This document shows, one piece after another, positions 25,341 to 33,994 of a stretch of DNA of 64,000 nt. This DNA comes from Propionibacteriaceae bacterium. GTDB taxonomy: Bacteria; Actinomycetota; Actinomycetes; Propionibacteriales; Propionibacteriaceae. Location: assembly GCA_009782915.1 (NCBI GenBank), contig WRIC01000007.1, positions 29,515 through 93,514 on the forward strand, written 5' to 3'. The notes beneath the pieces were generated by a model that saw only the letters and a program-made list of their open reading frames with translations, was not told the DNA's origin and did not search any database. Position numbers and translations under genes: made by a program. The first letter of the stretch is position 1. Every line of letters starts with the position of its first letter.

Positions 25341-26324
25341 CTAGGTGGCCAGGGCTAGGGGGCGCTCGTGGGCGAGGGGGGAAGAACCAACAGACACACA
25401 GTCTGTGGTTGCTTTCTTGAGTGCAAAGCGGGCCTGCTTGGCGAGCCGGTCGGCTTGTTCGTTGTACGAGTTGCCTGCGTGTCCTTTGACCCATACGAGC
25501 TCGCTGCCACTGGTTTTCATCATTTTTCTGATGTTCTTCACCAGCGGGGTGTAGGCGTGTTTGTCATCCAAGGAGGGTGTGGTGATCCAGGCGATCGCAA
25601 TCTTGGAGTCGGTGCAAATTGTCAGCTTCCCACTCAAATCTGTTAGTACGAGTTCGATTCCTCGAAGCTCCGCTCTGGTGGAGCATGTCCCAAGAGCAGA
25701 GTTACCAGTGTTAGACCGACCATCAGCAGTCACGTACGCCCAACCAAGACCACTGTTCTTGTTGATGTCCGCGGAACCATCTGTCGCCACCACGAGAGGA
25801 ACAGGGGACGGTTTCGGCACAACCAGTGGCAGCACCACATCCAGTGGTAGCTCAAATGCTAGGGCCTTGTGCTGAGTTCTTGTCTTTTCACTGCTGGTCA
25901 ATTTTTCCCGCAACACCGTGGCAGGGAAACTCGGCTGAGCTTTCATCAGTGTTTCTCTGACCGGACGATAGCTGACATGCACATCTCCAACAACATCCAG
26001 CTCAACACACAAGGTGTGCACCCTGGCGAACTCGTCGAGCACAATCGCACTGGTTTGTTCTGGGGAACAAGGCTGTGGGACAACAATTCGGGCAACATCC
26101 CACTGGGCCTTCTCAGAGTCACGGATCATTGTTTGGATGAAGGAGCCTTCACCTCTGCAATGACGAGTAATGATGGCACGAATCGTACGTTCGGTTAACG
26201 AGGCATCCTGCGTGGGAACGCCATGGGACTCGCCCCTATCAGGTACGAGGCTTGTTTTGTGGTCGGTGAACACCTTGCGGAGATTCATCCAGAACTGTGC
26301 AATATTTCTTGCGAACTGCTTCAT
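25341..26324 (-). CDS. RNase H-domain protein with unknown N-terminal region
   Basis: 327 residues from ATG 26324 behind GAAAGGAAAAATC. The C-terminal ~135 residues are an RNase HI-type domain with the full catalytic set: ATDGSADINKNSG (Asp), STRAELRGIELV (Glu), ICTDSKIAIAW (Asp), WVKGHAGNSYNEQADRLA (His and Asp). It should cut the RNA strand of RNA-DNA hybrids. The first ~190 residues match nothing I recognise and contain no clear motif. Length is about twice that of RNase HI. Neighbours suggest an accessory region. Confidence 0.75.
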   Translation of the reverse strand: MKQFARNIAQFWMNLRKVFTDHKTSLVPDRGESHGVPTQDASLTERTIRAIITRHCRGEGSFIQTMIRDSEKAQWDVARIVVPQPCSPEQTSAIVLDEFARVHTLCVELDVVGDVHVSYRPVRETLMKAQPSFPATVLREKLTSSEKTRTQHKALAFELPLDVVLPLVVPKPSPVPLVVATDGSADINKNSGLGWAYVTADGRSNTGNSALGTCSTRAELRGIELVLTDLSGKLTICTDSKIAIAWITTPSLDDKHAYTPLVKNIRKMMKTSGSELVWVKGHAGNSYNEQADRLAKQARFALKKATTDCVSVGSSPLAHERPLALAT

Positions 26325-26864
26325 GATTTTTCCTTTCGTGGAACTAGCCGCCACAGTTGCTCGGGTGAGCAACAGGCGGTGAAGCCGAACAGGTTTTCAC
26401 TGTCCGTTGTTGATAAAGACCACCCATGAGCCATCTCCCGGACAGAAAATACAAATGGGTTTGTCCTTGGCTTTCTGCCCCGTCACCCTGCGCACTGCGA
26501 GTCGCGCTGGCGCGCTCCGCAGCACAAGCTCCGTCGCAGGGTCCAGACATCACATTTAAACAACTGTGGAGTCTGGATTCCGTGACTTCGCACGGAATGA
26601 CCAAGGAGCATCTGTGGAGTCTGGATTCCGTGACTTTGCACGGAATGACCAAGGAGCATCTGTGGAGTCTGGATTCCGTGACTTTGCACGGAATGACCAA
26701 GGAGCATCTGTGGAGTCTGGATTCCGTGACTTCGCACGGAATGACCAAGGGGCATCTGTGGAGTCTGGATTCCGTGACTTCGCACGGAATGACGGGGTGG
26801 GCGGTATTCCGCAGGAAGACGGTAAAATGGGATATGTGGACCGACACACCAGGAGGGGTCGACA
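26325..26864. repeat. Palindromic repeat locus with five 48-bp tandem units
   Basis: Non-coding gap. A degenerate element starts at 26481 (GTCACCCTGCGCACTGCGAG). Five near-identical 48-bp units then start at 26566, 26614, 26662, 26710 and 26758, each with the hairpin ATTCCGTGACTTCGCACGGAAT. Because 48 is a multiple of three, long false ORFs arise on both strands. The last ~65 bases carry the ribosome site AGGAGGGG of the peptidase gene. Confidence 0.9.
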
Positions 26865-28040
26865 GTGAGCCACTACCACCAGCAACCTCCCGTAGGGCGG
26901 TACGACGTACCGCCGGGAGTTGGACCTGCCCGGCCGCAGCATATCTATCCCCAACAAGTTCAACAACCGCACCCGGCGTACCCATCACAACAGGTTTATC
27001 CTCAACCTGTAGTCCCACCCGTCCACCAACGCCCGTACCCTCACACGCAGGTGCCCCCAGCGCAGATACAGCGCCACCAGACCAACCCCTGGCCACCACA
27101 GCAGTACTACCAGCAACAGGCGTATCCGCCTCGTCCGCAGCAGTGGACCCAAGTACGGCCACCACAGAAGAAATCGCATGTTGGCTCCGTTGTGGGGTGG
27201 TCGATTTTTCTGTTCATCGGATTGCCTATCATCCTTGGTGTCTTCGGTGCCTTGGCTGACCCAACCACCAGCTACAACCCGTCGCCCCGGCCAACCGGAT
27301 CGTCCAATGACCGGCCAAGCTACCCCACAACTGAGGAAGAGGCGGTAGACCTCGTGCGGAACCACCCGCTCTACAATCTTGACCTTGAGCCAACCGATTG
27401 CCAGCTTCCGCGCATTAATGTTCTCAACAGTTCGCCAAGTACGATTCAGCAACACATGGAGGGGGCCATTGATTGCTTAATGGAGGTCTGGGGTGATGAG
27501 TTGGCCTACGACGACTATGTATTCAAGCGTCCAGCCCTCATTGTTTATGAGGTGGAAATCACCGCTGCTTGCGGGGTCATGGGTGAGGTTAAGGCAGCTT
27601 ATTGCGCAGCAGATAACTCGATCTACATTTCTACTGGGTGGTTTGCTACGTTCTCGCCAGAACATCAACGCTCAGGTTTCCTTGCGGACAAGGTTGTAGC
27701 CCATGAGTTCAGCCATGCTATTCAGGCCCATACAAGAATTCTCTCCGGCGAATGGTACCTGAGCAAGAATGCTTCCAGTCAAGCCGAAGAGTTAGAATTT
27801 AGTCGGCGTCTGGAATTGCAGGCCCAATGCTTTGCTGGACTTTCCCTCAATTCCTTGGGTGTGACGTCTCAGGGCCGTGAAACGATTGAAAATATCGCAG
27901 GAAGCCAATTAGACACAGCCCCCTACGAGGGTACACACGGCACAAGCGAACATTATGCATGGTGGATCAAACAGGGTCTCAACTCCAGAACAGTATCAGT
28001 ATGCAATACCTTTATCGCTGATGCTGAATTGGTGAGCTAA
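26865..28040 (+). CDS. Membrane-anchored neutral zinc metallopeptidase (YpfJ-like)
   Basis: 391 residues with GTG start behind AGGAGGGG. The first ~100 residues are Pro/Gln/Tyr-rich and probably disordered in the cytoplasm. One membrane helix follows (VGWSIFLFIGLPIILGVFGAL). The extracellular domain has the zinc motif HEFSHAIQAH, with EELEFSRRLELQAQCFAG as the probable third-ligand helix. This is the pattern of the putative neutral zinc metallopeptidase family. Cysteines (CGVMGEVKAAYC) may form a disulphide. Substrate unknown. Start is directly after the 48-bp repeat array. Confidence 0.87.
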   Translation: MSHYHQQPPVGRYDVPPGVGPARPQHIYPQQVQQPHPAYPSQQVYPQPVVPPVHQRPYPHTQVPPAQIQRHQTNPWPPQQYYQQQAYPPRPQQWTQVRPPQKKSHVGSVVGWSIFLFIGLPIILGVFGALADPTTSYNPSPRPTGSSNDRPSYPTTEEEAVDLVRNHPLYNLDLEPTDCQLPRINVLNSSPSTIQQHMEGAIDCLMEVWGDELAYDDYVFKRPALIVYEVEITAACGVMGEVKAAYCAADNSIYISTGWFATFSPEHQRSGFLADKVVAHEFSHAIQAHTRILSGEWYLSKNASSQAEELEFSRRLELQAQCFAGLSLNSLGVTSQGRETIENIAGSQLDTAPYEGTHGTSEHYAWWIKQGLNSRTVSVCNTFIADAELVS

Positions 28041-28153
28041 GGATGACGTATCTTGTTTCCCCGCTAGTCGAGCCTAACTAACCGAGTCAACTCAGCGCCC
28101 CACCTTAGCTAGACTGGAGACCCCACAAGGCAGTGAGTGGTGGAAGGAGAGAA

Positions 28154-30001
28154 ATGGCAAACAACAATACGGTACGAAAAATGGTGACCCTGCTCCTGGC
28201 CGTACCTCTTCTCGTGGCTTGTACGCCTAAGACCGTACCCGACCCTGATCCGAGTGACCCGCCACCTGTGGTCACAGATGCGAGCGCGGTCGACTTCCTC
28301 ACCACCAGCATCGCGGATTATGACACGACCCTTTATGTTTACAAGGACTTTGGGGATGGGGCGAACAATTTCACCCAGAAAGCATGGGTGGGTGACGACA
28401 ACGACAATATTCCACCCATGGATGAGGCTGCCGAAGGCTACAGCGGTGTCTCCGGGATTTCTGCCCACCTTGATTTGAAGAAGCACGCCTGGGGTGGCTA
28501 CATGTTCCTCAATGGGGTGTTGCCCGCGGGGGAAACCACACCTCAAACCAACTGGGGTGAAACCGATGCTGGGCTTGATCTGACGGGCGCCACCAAGTTG
28601 GTGTTCTCCGCCAAAGCAATCGGGGAATCCCAGCACGTGGAGTTCTTTGTGGGCGGTCTCGGTTGGGAAGGACCCCGCAAGGTGGCCATCCATCCTGATT
28701 CGATCAACAAGGTTGCCAGCCTCATTCGTTTGTCGGACACGTGGGATGAATACACCATTGATCTGGACGGCATGGACCTGAGCCGGGTTGCCTGCGGATT
28801 TGGCTGGGTGACTAGTCGCGACACTAATCCCAGACGCGATGAGGTGAATTTCCTGATCGATGATATTCGGTTTGTCTTCGATCAGCCCCGTCTCAAACCC
28901 ATCCTGCTTCCCAGTTATGCGCCAGCCGCACCAGGTACGGATGAGGCGATCATCAACTCGTTTGCCTACACCTACGACAACGCAGCGGCCGCGATTGCAC
29001 TCGTCAACGCTGGTCACAAAGATCGGGCCCAGCAGATCGGTGACGCCCTCATCTACGCGCTCAACCATGATCGTACCTTCGCTGATGGACGACTGCGCAA
29101 CGCCTATTCCAATGGTGATCCCAGCAGTTTCCCGGGTTGGTTCTCTTCGCAAGGCACGCCGTTTGCTCGGCTTCCCGGTTTCTATGACCCGACGACCGCC
29201 CAGTGGGGTGAGGATTTCTATTCAGTGTCCTCCGCGACAGGAAACATGGCATGGGCCATGATCGCCTTGTGCACCCTCCACTCCCATCTCACCCACCGCA
29301 GCGACTATCTGGAGGCTGCCCAACGCATCGGTGACTTTGTTCTTTCCTTGCGCAGCGGTGATGGTTTCACTGGTGGCTATGAGGGCTGGGAGGGTAACCA
29401 AGTCAAGAACACCTATAAGTCCACCGAACACAATATTGACCTGATTTCGGCGTACGCCATGCTCCACATGCTCACCCGTGACGAGAAATATCTCGAAGCA
29501 TCCAACAGCGCGAAGGCTTTTGTCCTGTCCATGTATGACGAGCAGCGCCATGTGTTCTATACCGGCACCACCGATGACGGTGTCACGGTGAACATGGAGG
29601 TTCTACCCCTGGACACCAACACCTGGGCTCTGCTGGCTTTGGGGGACTCGTTCGGTGATGGGCCTCAGGTCATGGATTTCGTTGAGGCCAACATGGCTTT
29701 CGACGAGGGTTATGGGTTCTGGACCAAGACCAATGGTGTCTGGATGGAGGGTACGGCTCAGGTCGCGCTGGTCTACCATCAGCTTGGTGAGGTCGAGAAT
29801 TACAACCGCATCATGGCGTACTTATCCACCCAACAACTCGACAACGGCAGTATCGTGGCTGCTGATCGTGAGGGTGTCACCACCGGTTTCATGGTGAGCG
29901 GTACGGACATCCCCTGGGTTTACGGAAAACGTGCCCACGTTGGTGCAACCGCCTGGCTAGCTTTCGCACAACAAGGACTCAACCCCTTCGCCTGGAGGTA
30001 G
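28154..30001 (+). CDS. Lipoprotein with carbohydrate-binding-like and alpha/alpha-barrel domains
   Basis: 615 residues from ATG 28154 behind GGAAGGAG. A lipobox (LLAVPLLVAC) is followed by a beta-rich domain of about 200 residues resembling a sugar-binding jelly roll (GLDLTGATKLVFSAKA, WDEYTIDLDGMDLS). The remaining ~350 residues are repeated helical pairs typical of (alpha/alpha)6 glycosidases (YTYDNAAAAIALVNAG, STEHNIDLISAYAMLHML, TNTWALLALGD). A surface glycan hydrolase or binding protein is likely; no family was assigned and catalytic acids were not identified with certainty. Confidence 0.7.
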   Translation: MANNNTVRKMVTLLLAVPLLVACTPKTVPDPDPSDPPPVVTDASAVDFLTTSIADYDTTLYVYKDFGDGANNFTQKAWVGDDNDNIPPMDEAAEGYSGVSGISAHLDLKKHAWGGYMFLNGVLPAGETTPQTNWGETDAGLDLTGATKLVFSAKAIGESQHVEFFVGGLGWEGPRKVAIHPDSINKVASLIRLSDTWDEYTIDLDGMDLSRVACGFGWVTSRDTNPRRDEVNFLIDDIRFVFDQPRLKPILLPSYAPAAPGTDEAIINSFAYTYDNAAAAIALVNAGHKDRAQQIGDALIYALNHDRTFADGRLRNAYSNGDPSSFPGWFSSQGTPFARLPGFYDPTTAQWGEDFYSVSSATGNMAWAMIALCTLHSHLTHRSDYLEAAQRIGDFVLSLRSGDGFTGGYEGWEGNQVKNTYKSTEHNIDLISAYAMLHMLTRDEKYLEASNSAKAFVLSMYDEQRHVFYTGTTDDGVTVNMEVLPLDTNTWALLALGDSFGDGPQVMDFVEANMAFDEGYGFWTKTNGVWMEGTAQVALVYHQLGEVENYNRIMAYLSTQQLDNGSIVAADREGVTTGFMVSGTDIPWVYGKRAHVGATAWLAFAQQGLNPFAWR

Positions 30002-30017
30002 TCTTTCCCCATTTCGT

Positions 30018-30040
30018 CTCCACTCTTGTGTGGAGAGTGG
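30018..30040. promoter_or_regulatory. Inverted repeats before the RelB/MazF-like pair
   Basis: CTCCAC-TCTTGT-GTGGAG (30018-30035) and the overlapping CCACTC/GAGTGG (30020-30040) form a dyad between the lipoprotein stop and the antitoxin start. It could be an autoregulatory operator of the toxin-antitoxin pair or the terminator of the lipoprotein gene. Confidence 0.4.
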
Positions 30041-30085
30041 TAGTATTGTTGGCAAGTGATGGCAAAACGTGGCAAGGGAAGAAAA

Positions 30086-30349
30086 ATGGTTGCAGGGCAG
30101 AAAACAGCTCAGATCGCGGCACGCGTACCCGCTGATATAAAAGAGCAGGCATCGCTGGTGGCAAACGAATACGGTCTTGCCCTAGGCGATGCGGTAAGAA
30201 TGTTTGTGACACACATCGCCAAAGAAAAGTGCATACCACTGGACATCAGCACGCCACTGACATCCATCTCTACCTTTGACCAGGTGCATCCCGAATATCA
30301 GAGTTACATCAATTCTGTTGCTGAGGAGTATCTCTATGTTGAGGGGTGA
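30086..30349 (+). CDS. RelB/DinJ-like antitoxin
   Basis: 87 residues from ATG 30086 (behind AAGGGAAG), with earlier in-frame starts at 30056 and 30059. The ribbon-helix-helix pattern of RelB/DinJ is clear: KTAQIAARVPADIKEQASLV, then YGLALGDAVRMFVTHIAKEK and IPLDI. It should dimerise, bind its own promoter and neutralise the toxin encoded next. The end overlaps the toxin start by 14 bases. DinJ-type antitoxins usually pair with YafQ/RelE-type toxins, but here the partner is MazF-like. Confidence 0.8.
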   Translation: MVAGQKTAQIAARVPADIKEQASLVANEYGLALGDAVRMFVTHIAKEKCIPLDISTPLTSISTFDQVHPEYQSYINSVAEEYLYVEG

Positions 30350-30662
30350 ACTGTGGATAGGGGCAGAATCTGGCTATGCATCAAAACCGCGCCCAGCGCT
30401 CATTATCCAATCCGATCGATACTCTGAGGATGAATCAGTGGTCACCTGCTTGGTTACCTCCCATGGAACTGATGCATCCGGAAGTGATTACCGAGTCGCC
30501 ATTTCCACAAGTGATGCGAATGGATTGAAGGTTGACAGTTTTGTCATGCTCGACAAAATCGTTGCCATCCCACGTCAGAAACTGGTGAAACGCATTGGAG
30601 TGGTCGATCCAGAAAAGATGAACGAAATTTACTCTCGTCTCATGGACTTCCTCGCCCAGTGA
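30336..30662 (+). CDS. MazF/PemK-like mRNA interferase toxin
   Basis: 108 residues from the ATG at 30336 (MLRGELWIGAESGYASKPRP). The family core is visible: RGELW at the N-terminus, KPRPALIIQSDRY, and SFVMLDKIVAIPRQKLVKRIG with the typical C-terminal strand-helix. MazF enzymes cleave mRNA at short motifs. The gene overlaps its antitoxin by 14 bases in a different frame, so translation is coupled. An upstream in-frame start at 30276 would only add residues lacking homology. Confidence 0.85.
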   Translation: MLRGELWIGAESGYASKPRPALIIQSDRYSEDESVVTCLVTSHGTDASGSDYRVAISTSDANGLKVDSFVMLDKIVAIPRQKLVKRIGVVDPEKMNEIYSRLMDFLAQ

Positions 30663-30678
30663 GGCAGTGCCATATCAT

Positions 30679-31293
30679 TCAGTCGTCTTTCGTGGTTGTC
30701 TTTTTCTTGGAGCTACCGATGAGCAGGATACCGAGAAACAGTGGTACAAATCTGGCGATGAGGGTTCCCGCATAGGTTCCAGCATCAGAGGGTGAACTCC
30801 CAGTAGTGATCATGTCGATCACACCAATGATGGTGCCCAGTCCTAGGAACCCACCAATGATAATCAAAATAATTCCAACCACGAACATCCCTTGGTTTCT
30901 TGGGTTAGCTGGTGGTGTCGCAACGTACCCTTGAGGATATCCAGGGTACGGAGACGGTTGAGGATAACCGGAAGGGTACACCTGGGGTGTCGGCATACCA
31001 GGAGGGCTGGTCGGGGTTTGCGACGCTGTCGGTGGGTATGGTTGAAAAGGGCCAGGGGGAAAAGACGTTTGTGGAAATGCAGGTGGGTGAACGGGAGCTT
31101 GAGGAGCTACAGGTGGATACGGTTGAGGTGATCCAGGGGGATAGCCCTGCCCTGGTGGGTACGGCGTAGGAACCACGCCACCTGGCGGAAAACCGGGATG
31201 GGCACCAGGAGGTGGACCCTGTGGGGGTGGTTGCCCCATCTGAGGATTAACCCCAGGAGCCCCAGGAGGAATCACACTGCTCATGGTATCCAT
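30679..31293 (-). CDS. Proline-rich small membrane protein
   Basis: 204 residues, or 201 from the second ATG at 31284. The first ~125 residues are Pro/Gly/Gln/Tyr-rich with PPGxxPxPYPP-like repeats and should be disordered. Two membrane helices follow (GMFVVGIILIIIGGFLGLGT and RFVPLFLGILLIGSS) with a Lys/Thr tail. This architecture is common in actinobacterial surface or division-associated proteins, but no specific function can be given. Confidence 0.7.
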   Translation of the reverse strand: MDTMSSVIPPGAPGVNPQMGQPPPQGPPPGAHPGFPPGGVVPTPYPPGQGYPPGSPQPYPPVAPQAPVHPPAFPQTSFPPGPFQPYPPTASQTPTSPPGMPTPQVYPSGYPQPSPYPGYPQGYVATPPANPRNQGMFVVGIILIIIGGFLGLGTIIGVIDMITTGSSPSDAGTYAGTLIARFVPLFLGILLIGSSKKKTTTKDD

Positions 31294-31645
31294 GGTACTT
31301 TACGCAACCCCGTCATTACTCAGTCCCGTCATTCCGCGCGCAGTCGCGGAATCCAGATGTGATTATTTCCACGACTGGGATTGTGTGTGGTTGGTGAGAT
31401 TGTTTGGTTGCTCCCCGTTGTGGTTGGTGTGGATTCTGGGCCCTGCGACTCCGCGCAGGGTGACGGGGGGGGGTCGCGCAGGGTGACGGGGGGGGGTCGC
31501 GCAGGGTGACGGTGGTGGGTCGCGCAGGGTGACGGTGGGACTCGTGGACCCTGCGACTCCGCGCAGGGTGACGGGGGTGGGTCGCGCAGGGAGACGGTGA
31601 AAGAGGTCGCAGTGACGAACGCCGACGTACGGGGGTGTTTGTCAC
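31294..31645. repeat. Palindromic repeats and TCGCGCAGGGTGACGG tandem units
   Basis: Non-coding gap. An arm with hairpin TTCCGCGCGCAGTCGCGGAA lies at 31326-31355. A long linker leads to CCCTGCGACTCCGCGCAGGG (31441-31460). After it, GTCGCGCAGGGTGACGGGGG-type units recur six or so times to 31598, with runs of 7-9 G. It ends close to the stop codon of the EF-G-like gene. Confidence 0.85.
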
Positions 31646-33751
31646 CTAGCTCTTGTCTTTGGCTTGTTTGATCATTTCTTCTGCGAGGTTCGAGGGCAAC
31701 AGCTCGTACCCATGGAATTCGCGGGTGAAGGAACCTGATCCGCGAGCTAATCCTCGAAGATCGATCGCATATTTGCTGAGTTCTGCTTGCGGGATCAAAG
31801 CATGGATGATCGCGTGATGGGCGTCATCAGCGTCCGTGCCCACCAACTGACCGCGACGGCCCGACACATCAGTCATCACTGCACCCATGTATTGCTCGTC
31901 CACCGTCACCGTGACTTTGTCGATGGGCTCCAACAGTGCGGTCACACCGGGGGTGGCAGCAGCTTCTTTCACCGCATGGGCGCCGGCCATTTGGAAAGCC
32001 AGGTCGGAGGAATCCACCGAGTGGGCTTTACCGAAAACGAGCTTGACACGGAAATCCACCACCGGATAACCAGCGATGACACCCTTCTCCAGTTGGTTGC
32101 GGATGCCCTTCTCCACCGATGGAATGAACTGGCGTGGAATCACACCACCAACGATCTTGTCCACAAACTCGAACCCAGCACCACGCTCCAAGGGTTCAAT
32201 CTCAATCGAACACTTCGCGAACTGACCGTGCCCACCGGATTGCTTCACATGGGCGCCATCAGCCTTGACTGGTGCAATAAAGGTTTCGCGCAAAGCCACC
32301 TTGATTGGCTCGGAAACCACGTTCACCCCATAGCGGTCTTTCAAACGCGCGAGCAGCAAATCCACATGGGCTTGCCCCATGGTCCACAACACAGTCTGCT
32401 TGGTTTCAGCAGCCGCCTCCACCCGTACTGTCGTATCCTCGACCGCCAGGCGGTTGAGCGCAACCGGCAACTTGTCCTCATCGTTGCGTGTGGATGCTTT
32501 GATGGCGACCGGCAGCAGTGGTTCGGGCAGGTTCCACGGGTTAATTAGTACGGCGTTGTCTTTGGCGGACAGGGTGTCGGAGGTTTCGGGTTTGCTCATC
32601 TTGGTGACGAACACGATCTGACCAGCGACGGCCTTGGGTGTGGCAACATTCTCCCCAACCTTGGGTACGGCCAGGGGGCCAACCTTGTCCGGATCATCAT
32701 GATCGGGGTGGGCTGGGTCTTCTTGGGAGGTGAACAAGGATCGATGCCCGGAGACCATGACAGTGTCATCGGTTTTCAGGGTTCCATTGAACACGCGAAT
32801 CAGGGAGCCACGTCCAGCGAACTGGTCGGAGGTGGTTCGAATAACCTCGGCGACGAGTGGGCCATCAGGGTTGCCCACTTCAGCTTCGATGGTGTCGATC
32901 TTCCCACCAGCAACCTTGGAGACAGTCAAGCGATGACGTGAAGGATTCGGGAAAGCATTCACCACCACGGTGAGCAGCTCCTCGATGCCCACAGCATCCA
33001 GGGAGTTGACGGGCACGACAGGGAAGAAACGCCCCGTGTAGATCGCTTTGGTGAGGTCTTCAACGAGCTCATCAATCTTGAGTTCCTCGCCTTCCAGGTA
33101 GCGATCCATGAGAGCGTCATCCTCGGATTCTTGGATGATTCCCTCAATCAGTGCTGAGCGATAGTCAGAGATTGTGGCCAATTCATCAGCACTCGCCTCC
33201 CGGCGTACCCTCTTTCCTGAGGCATAGTCGTGGACATTTTGGCTCACCAACGACAGGTTGCCCACAATTTTGTCGCCGTCTTTGATCGGTACGTACGCGG
33301 GCTGGACAGCTGGACCCCAGAGGTCTTGGATGTTGGCGAGCGCACCAGCGAAATCAGTGCGGCCATCATCGAGTTTGGTCAGCGCAATCCCGCGGGGCAT
33401 CCCCACGGCTGCACATTCAGCCCAGAGAGCTTCGGTTGCGGAGTCGATCCCATCGGAGGCGGAGATCACGAACACCGCACCATCGGCGCCACGCAACCCG
33501 GCGCGCAGTTCACCCACAAAGTCGGGATGACCGGGCGCATCGAGGATGTTGACGGTGGTGGAATCCACCTGGATGGAGGAGATAGCCAGGGCAGCCGCGC
33601 GCTCAGGGTCCATCTTCTCTCCACGATAACCGGGGTTCCGTGATTGGATGAGGGACTCATAGAGGGTGGTCTTGCCTGAACCGGAGGATCCCACGAGAAC
33701 AATGTTGCGGGTGGTGGAAACAATTTCGGGTACGTTCGCCTGTGAACTCAT
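31646..33751 (-). CDS. EF-G-like translation GTPase (EF-G2 type)
   Basis: Paralogue of elongation factor G, 701 residues. It has a G domain with G1 GSSGSGKTTL, G3 DAPGHPDF (EF-G: DTPGHVDF) and G4 TKLD, followed by domains II to V (EAEVGNPDGPLVAEVIR, GQAHVDLLLARLKDRYGV, QSGGHGQFAKCSIEIEPLE, VMTDVSGRRGQLVG). These altered motifs mark the actinobacterial EF-G-like family, whose role may be ribosome recycling or stress. Complete. Divergent from rpsB; a 243-bp gap separates them. Confidence 0.9.
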   Translation of the reverse strand: MSSQANVPEIVSTTRNIVLVGSSGSGKTTLYESLIQSRNPGYRGEKMDPERAAALAISSIQVDSTTVNILDAPGHPDFVGELRAGLRGADGAVFVISASDGIDSATEALWAECAAVGMPRGIALTKLDDGRTDFAGALANIQDLWGPAVQPAYVPIKDGDKIVGNLSLVSQNVHDYASGKRVRREASADELATISDYRSALIEGIIQESEDDALMDRYLEGEELKIDELVEDLTKAIYTGRFFPVVPVNSLDAVGIEELLTVVVNAFPNPSRHRLTVSKVAGGKIDTIEAEVGNPDGPLVAEVIRTTSDQFAGRGSLIRVFNGTLKTDDTVMVSGHRSLFTSQEDPAHPDHDDPDKVGPLAVPKVGENVATPKAVAGQIVFVTKMSKPETSDTLSAKDNAVLINPWNLPEPLLPVAIKASTRNDEDKLPVALNRLAVEDTTVRVEAAAETKQTVLWTMGQAHVDLLLARLKDRYGVNVVSEPIKVALRETFIAPVKADGAHVKQSGGHGQFAKCSIEIEPLERGAGFEFVDKIVGGVIPRQFIPSVEKGIRNQLEKGVIAGYPVVDFRVKLVFGKAHSVDSSDLAFQMAGAHAVKEAAATPGVTALLEPIDKVTVTVDEQYMGAVMTDVSGRRGQLVGTDADDAHHAIIHALIPQAELSKYAIDLRGLARGSGSFTREFHGYELLPSNLAEEMIKQAKDKS

Positions 33752-33813
33752 GAGGGAACTCTGCCGTATCTGAGTCGGTGGCGCAAGTCCAAGACCAAGA
33801 TATCAAGGCGGAC

Positions 33814-33841
33814 TTGCTTGTCTGGGTTCACGCGGTAGAAT
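33814..33841 (+). promoter_or_regulatory. Predicted rpsB promoter
   Basis: TTGCTT (33814-33819) and TAGAAT (33836-33841) are spaced by 16 bases, a plausible housekeeping promoter. Transcription would begin near 33848 and give a leader of about 145 nt. Confidence 0.5.
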
Positions 33842-33870
33842 AAACGACGGTCTTCACGACCATATTTCGC

Positions 33871-33979
33871 ACATCGGAAGTCCGAATTGGCTCTCGTAGG
33901 TCCGAGTAATCGGTGGGAGTCATTCCGATGTCAGGGATACCTGCGGGTATCAACCAACTCAATATGGGGTTCGCCCCAT
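33871..33979 (+). promoter_or_regulatory. Structured rpsB leader
   Basis: Three inverted repeats lie in the leader: ACATCGGAA/TTCCGATGT closing a 61-nt stem-loop (33871-33931), GATACC-TGCG-GGTATC (33935-33950), and ATGGGG-TTCG-CCCCAT (33962-33979) ending four bases before the GAAAGGA ribosome site. S2 autoregulation is known in other bacteria; here it is inferred. Confidence 0.55.
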
Positions 33980-33994
33980 GACGAAAGGACTGCT

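Noticed and set aside
26426..27259. 277-residue open frame on the plus strand (and its minus-strand mirrors)
   Set aside because: It is made of the 48-bp repeat array plus an out-of-frame part of the zinc peptidase gene; no ribosome site and no homology outside the repeat.
33887..33994. Upstream extension of rpsB
   Set aside because: Lies in a structured leader; the conserved uS2 N-terminus and the GAAAGGA ribosome site define the ATG at 33995.
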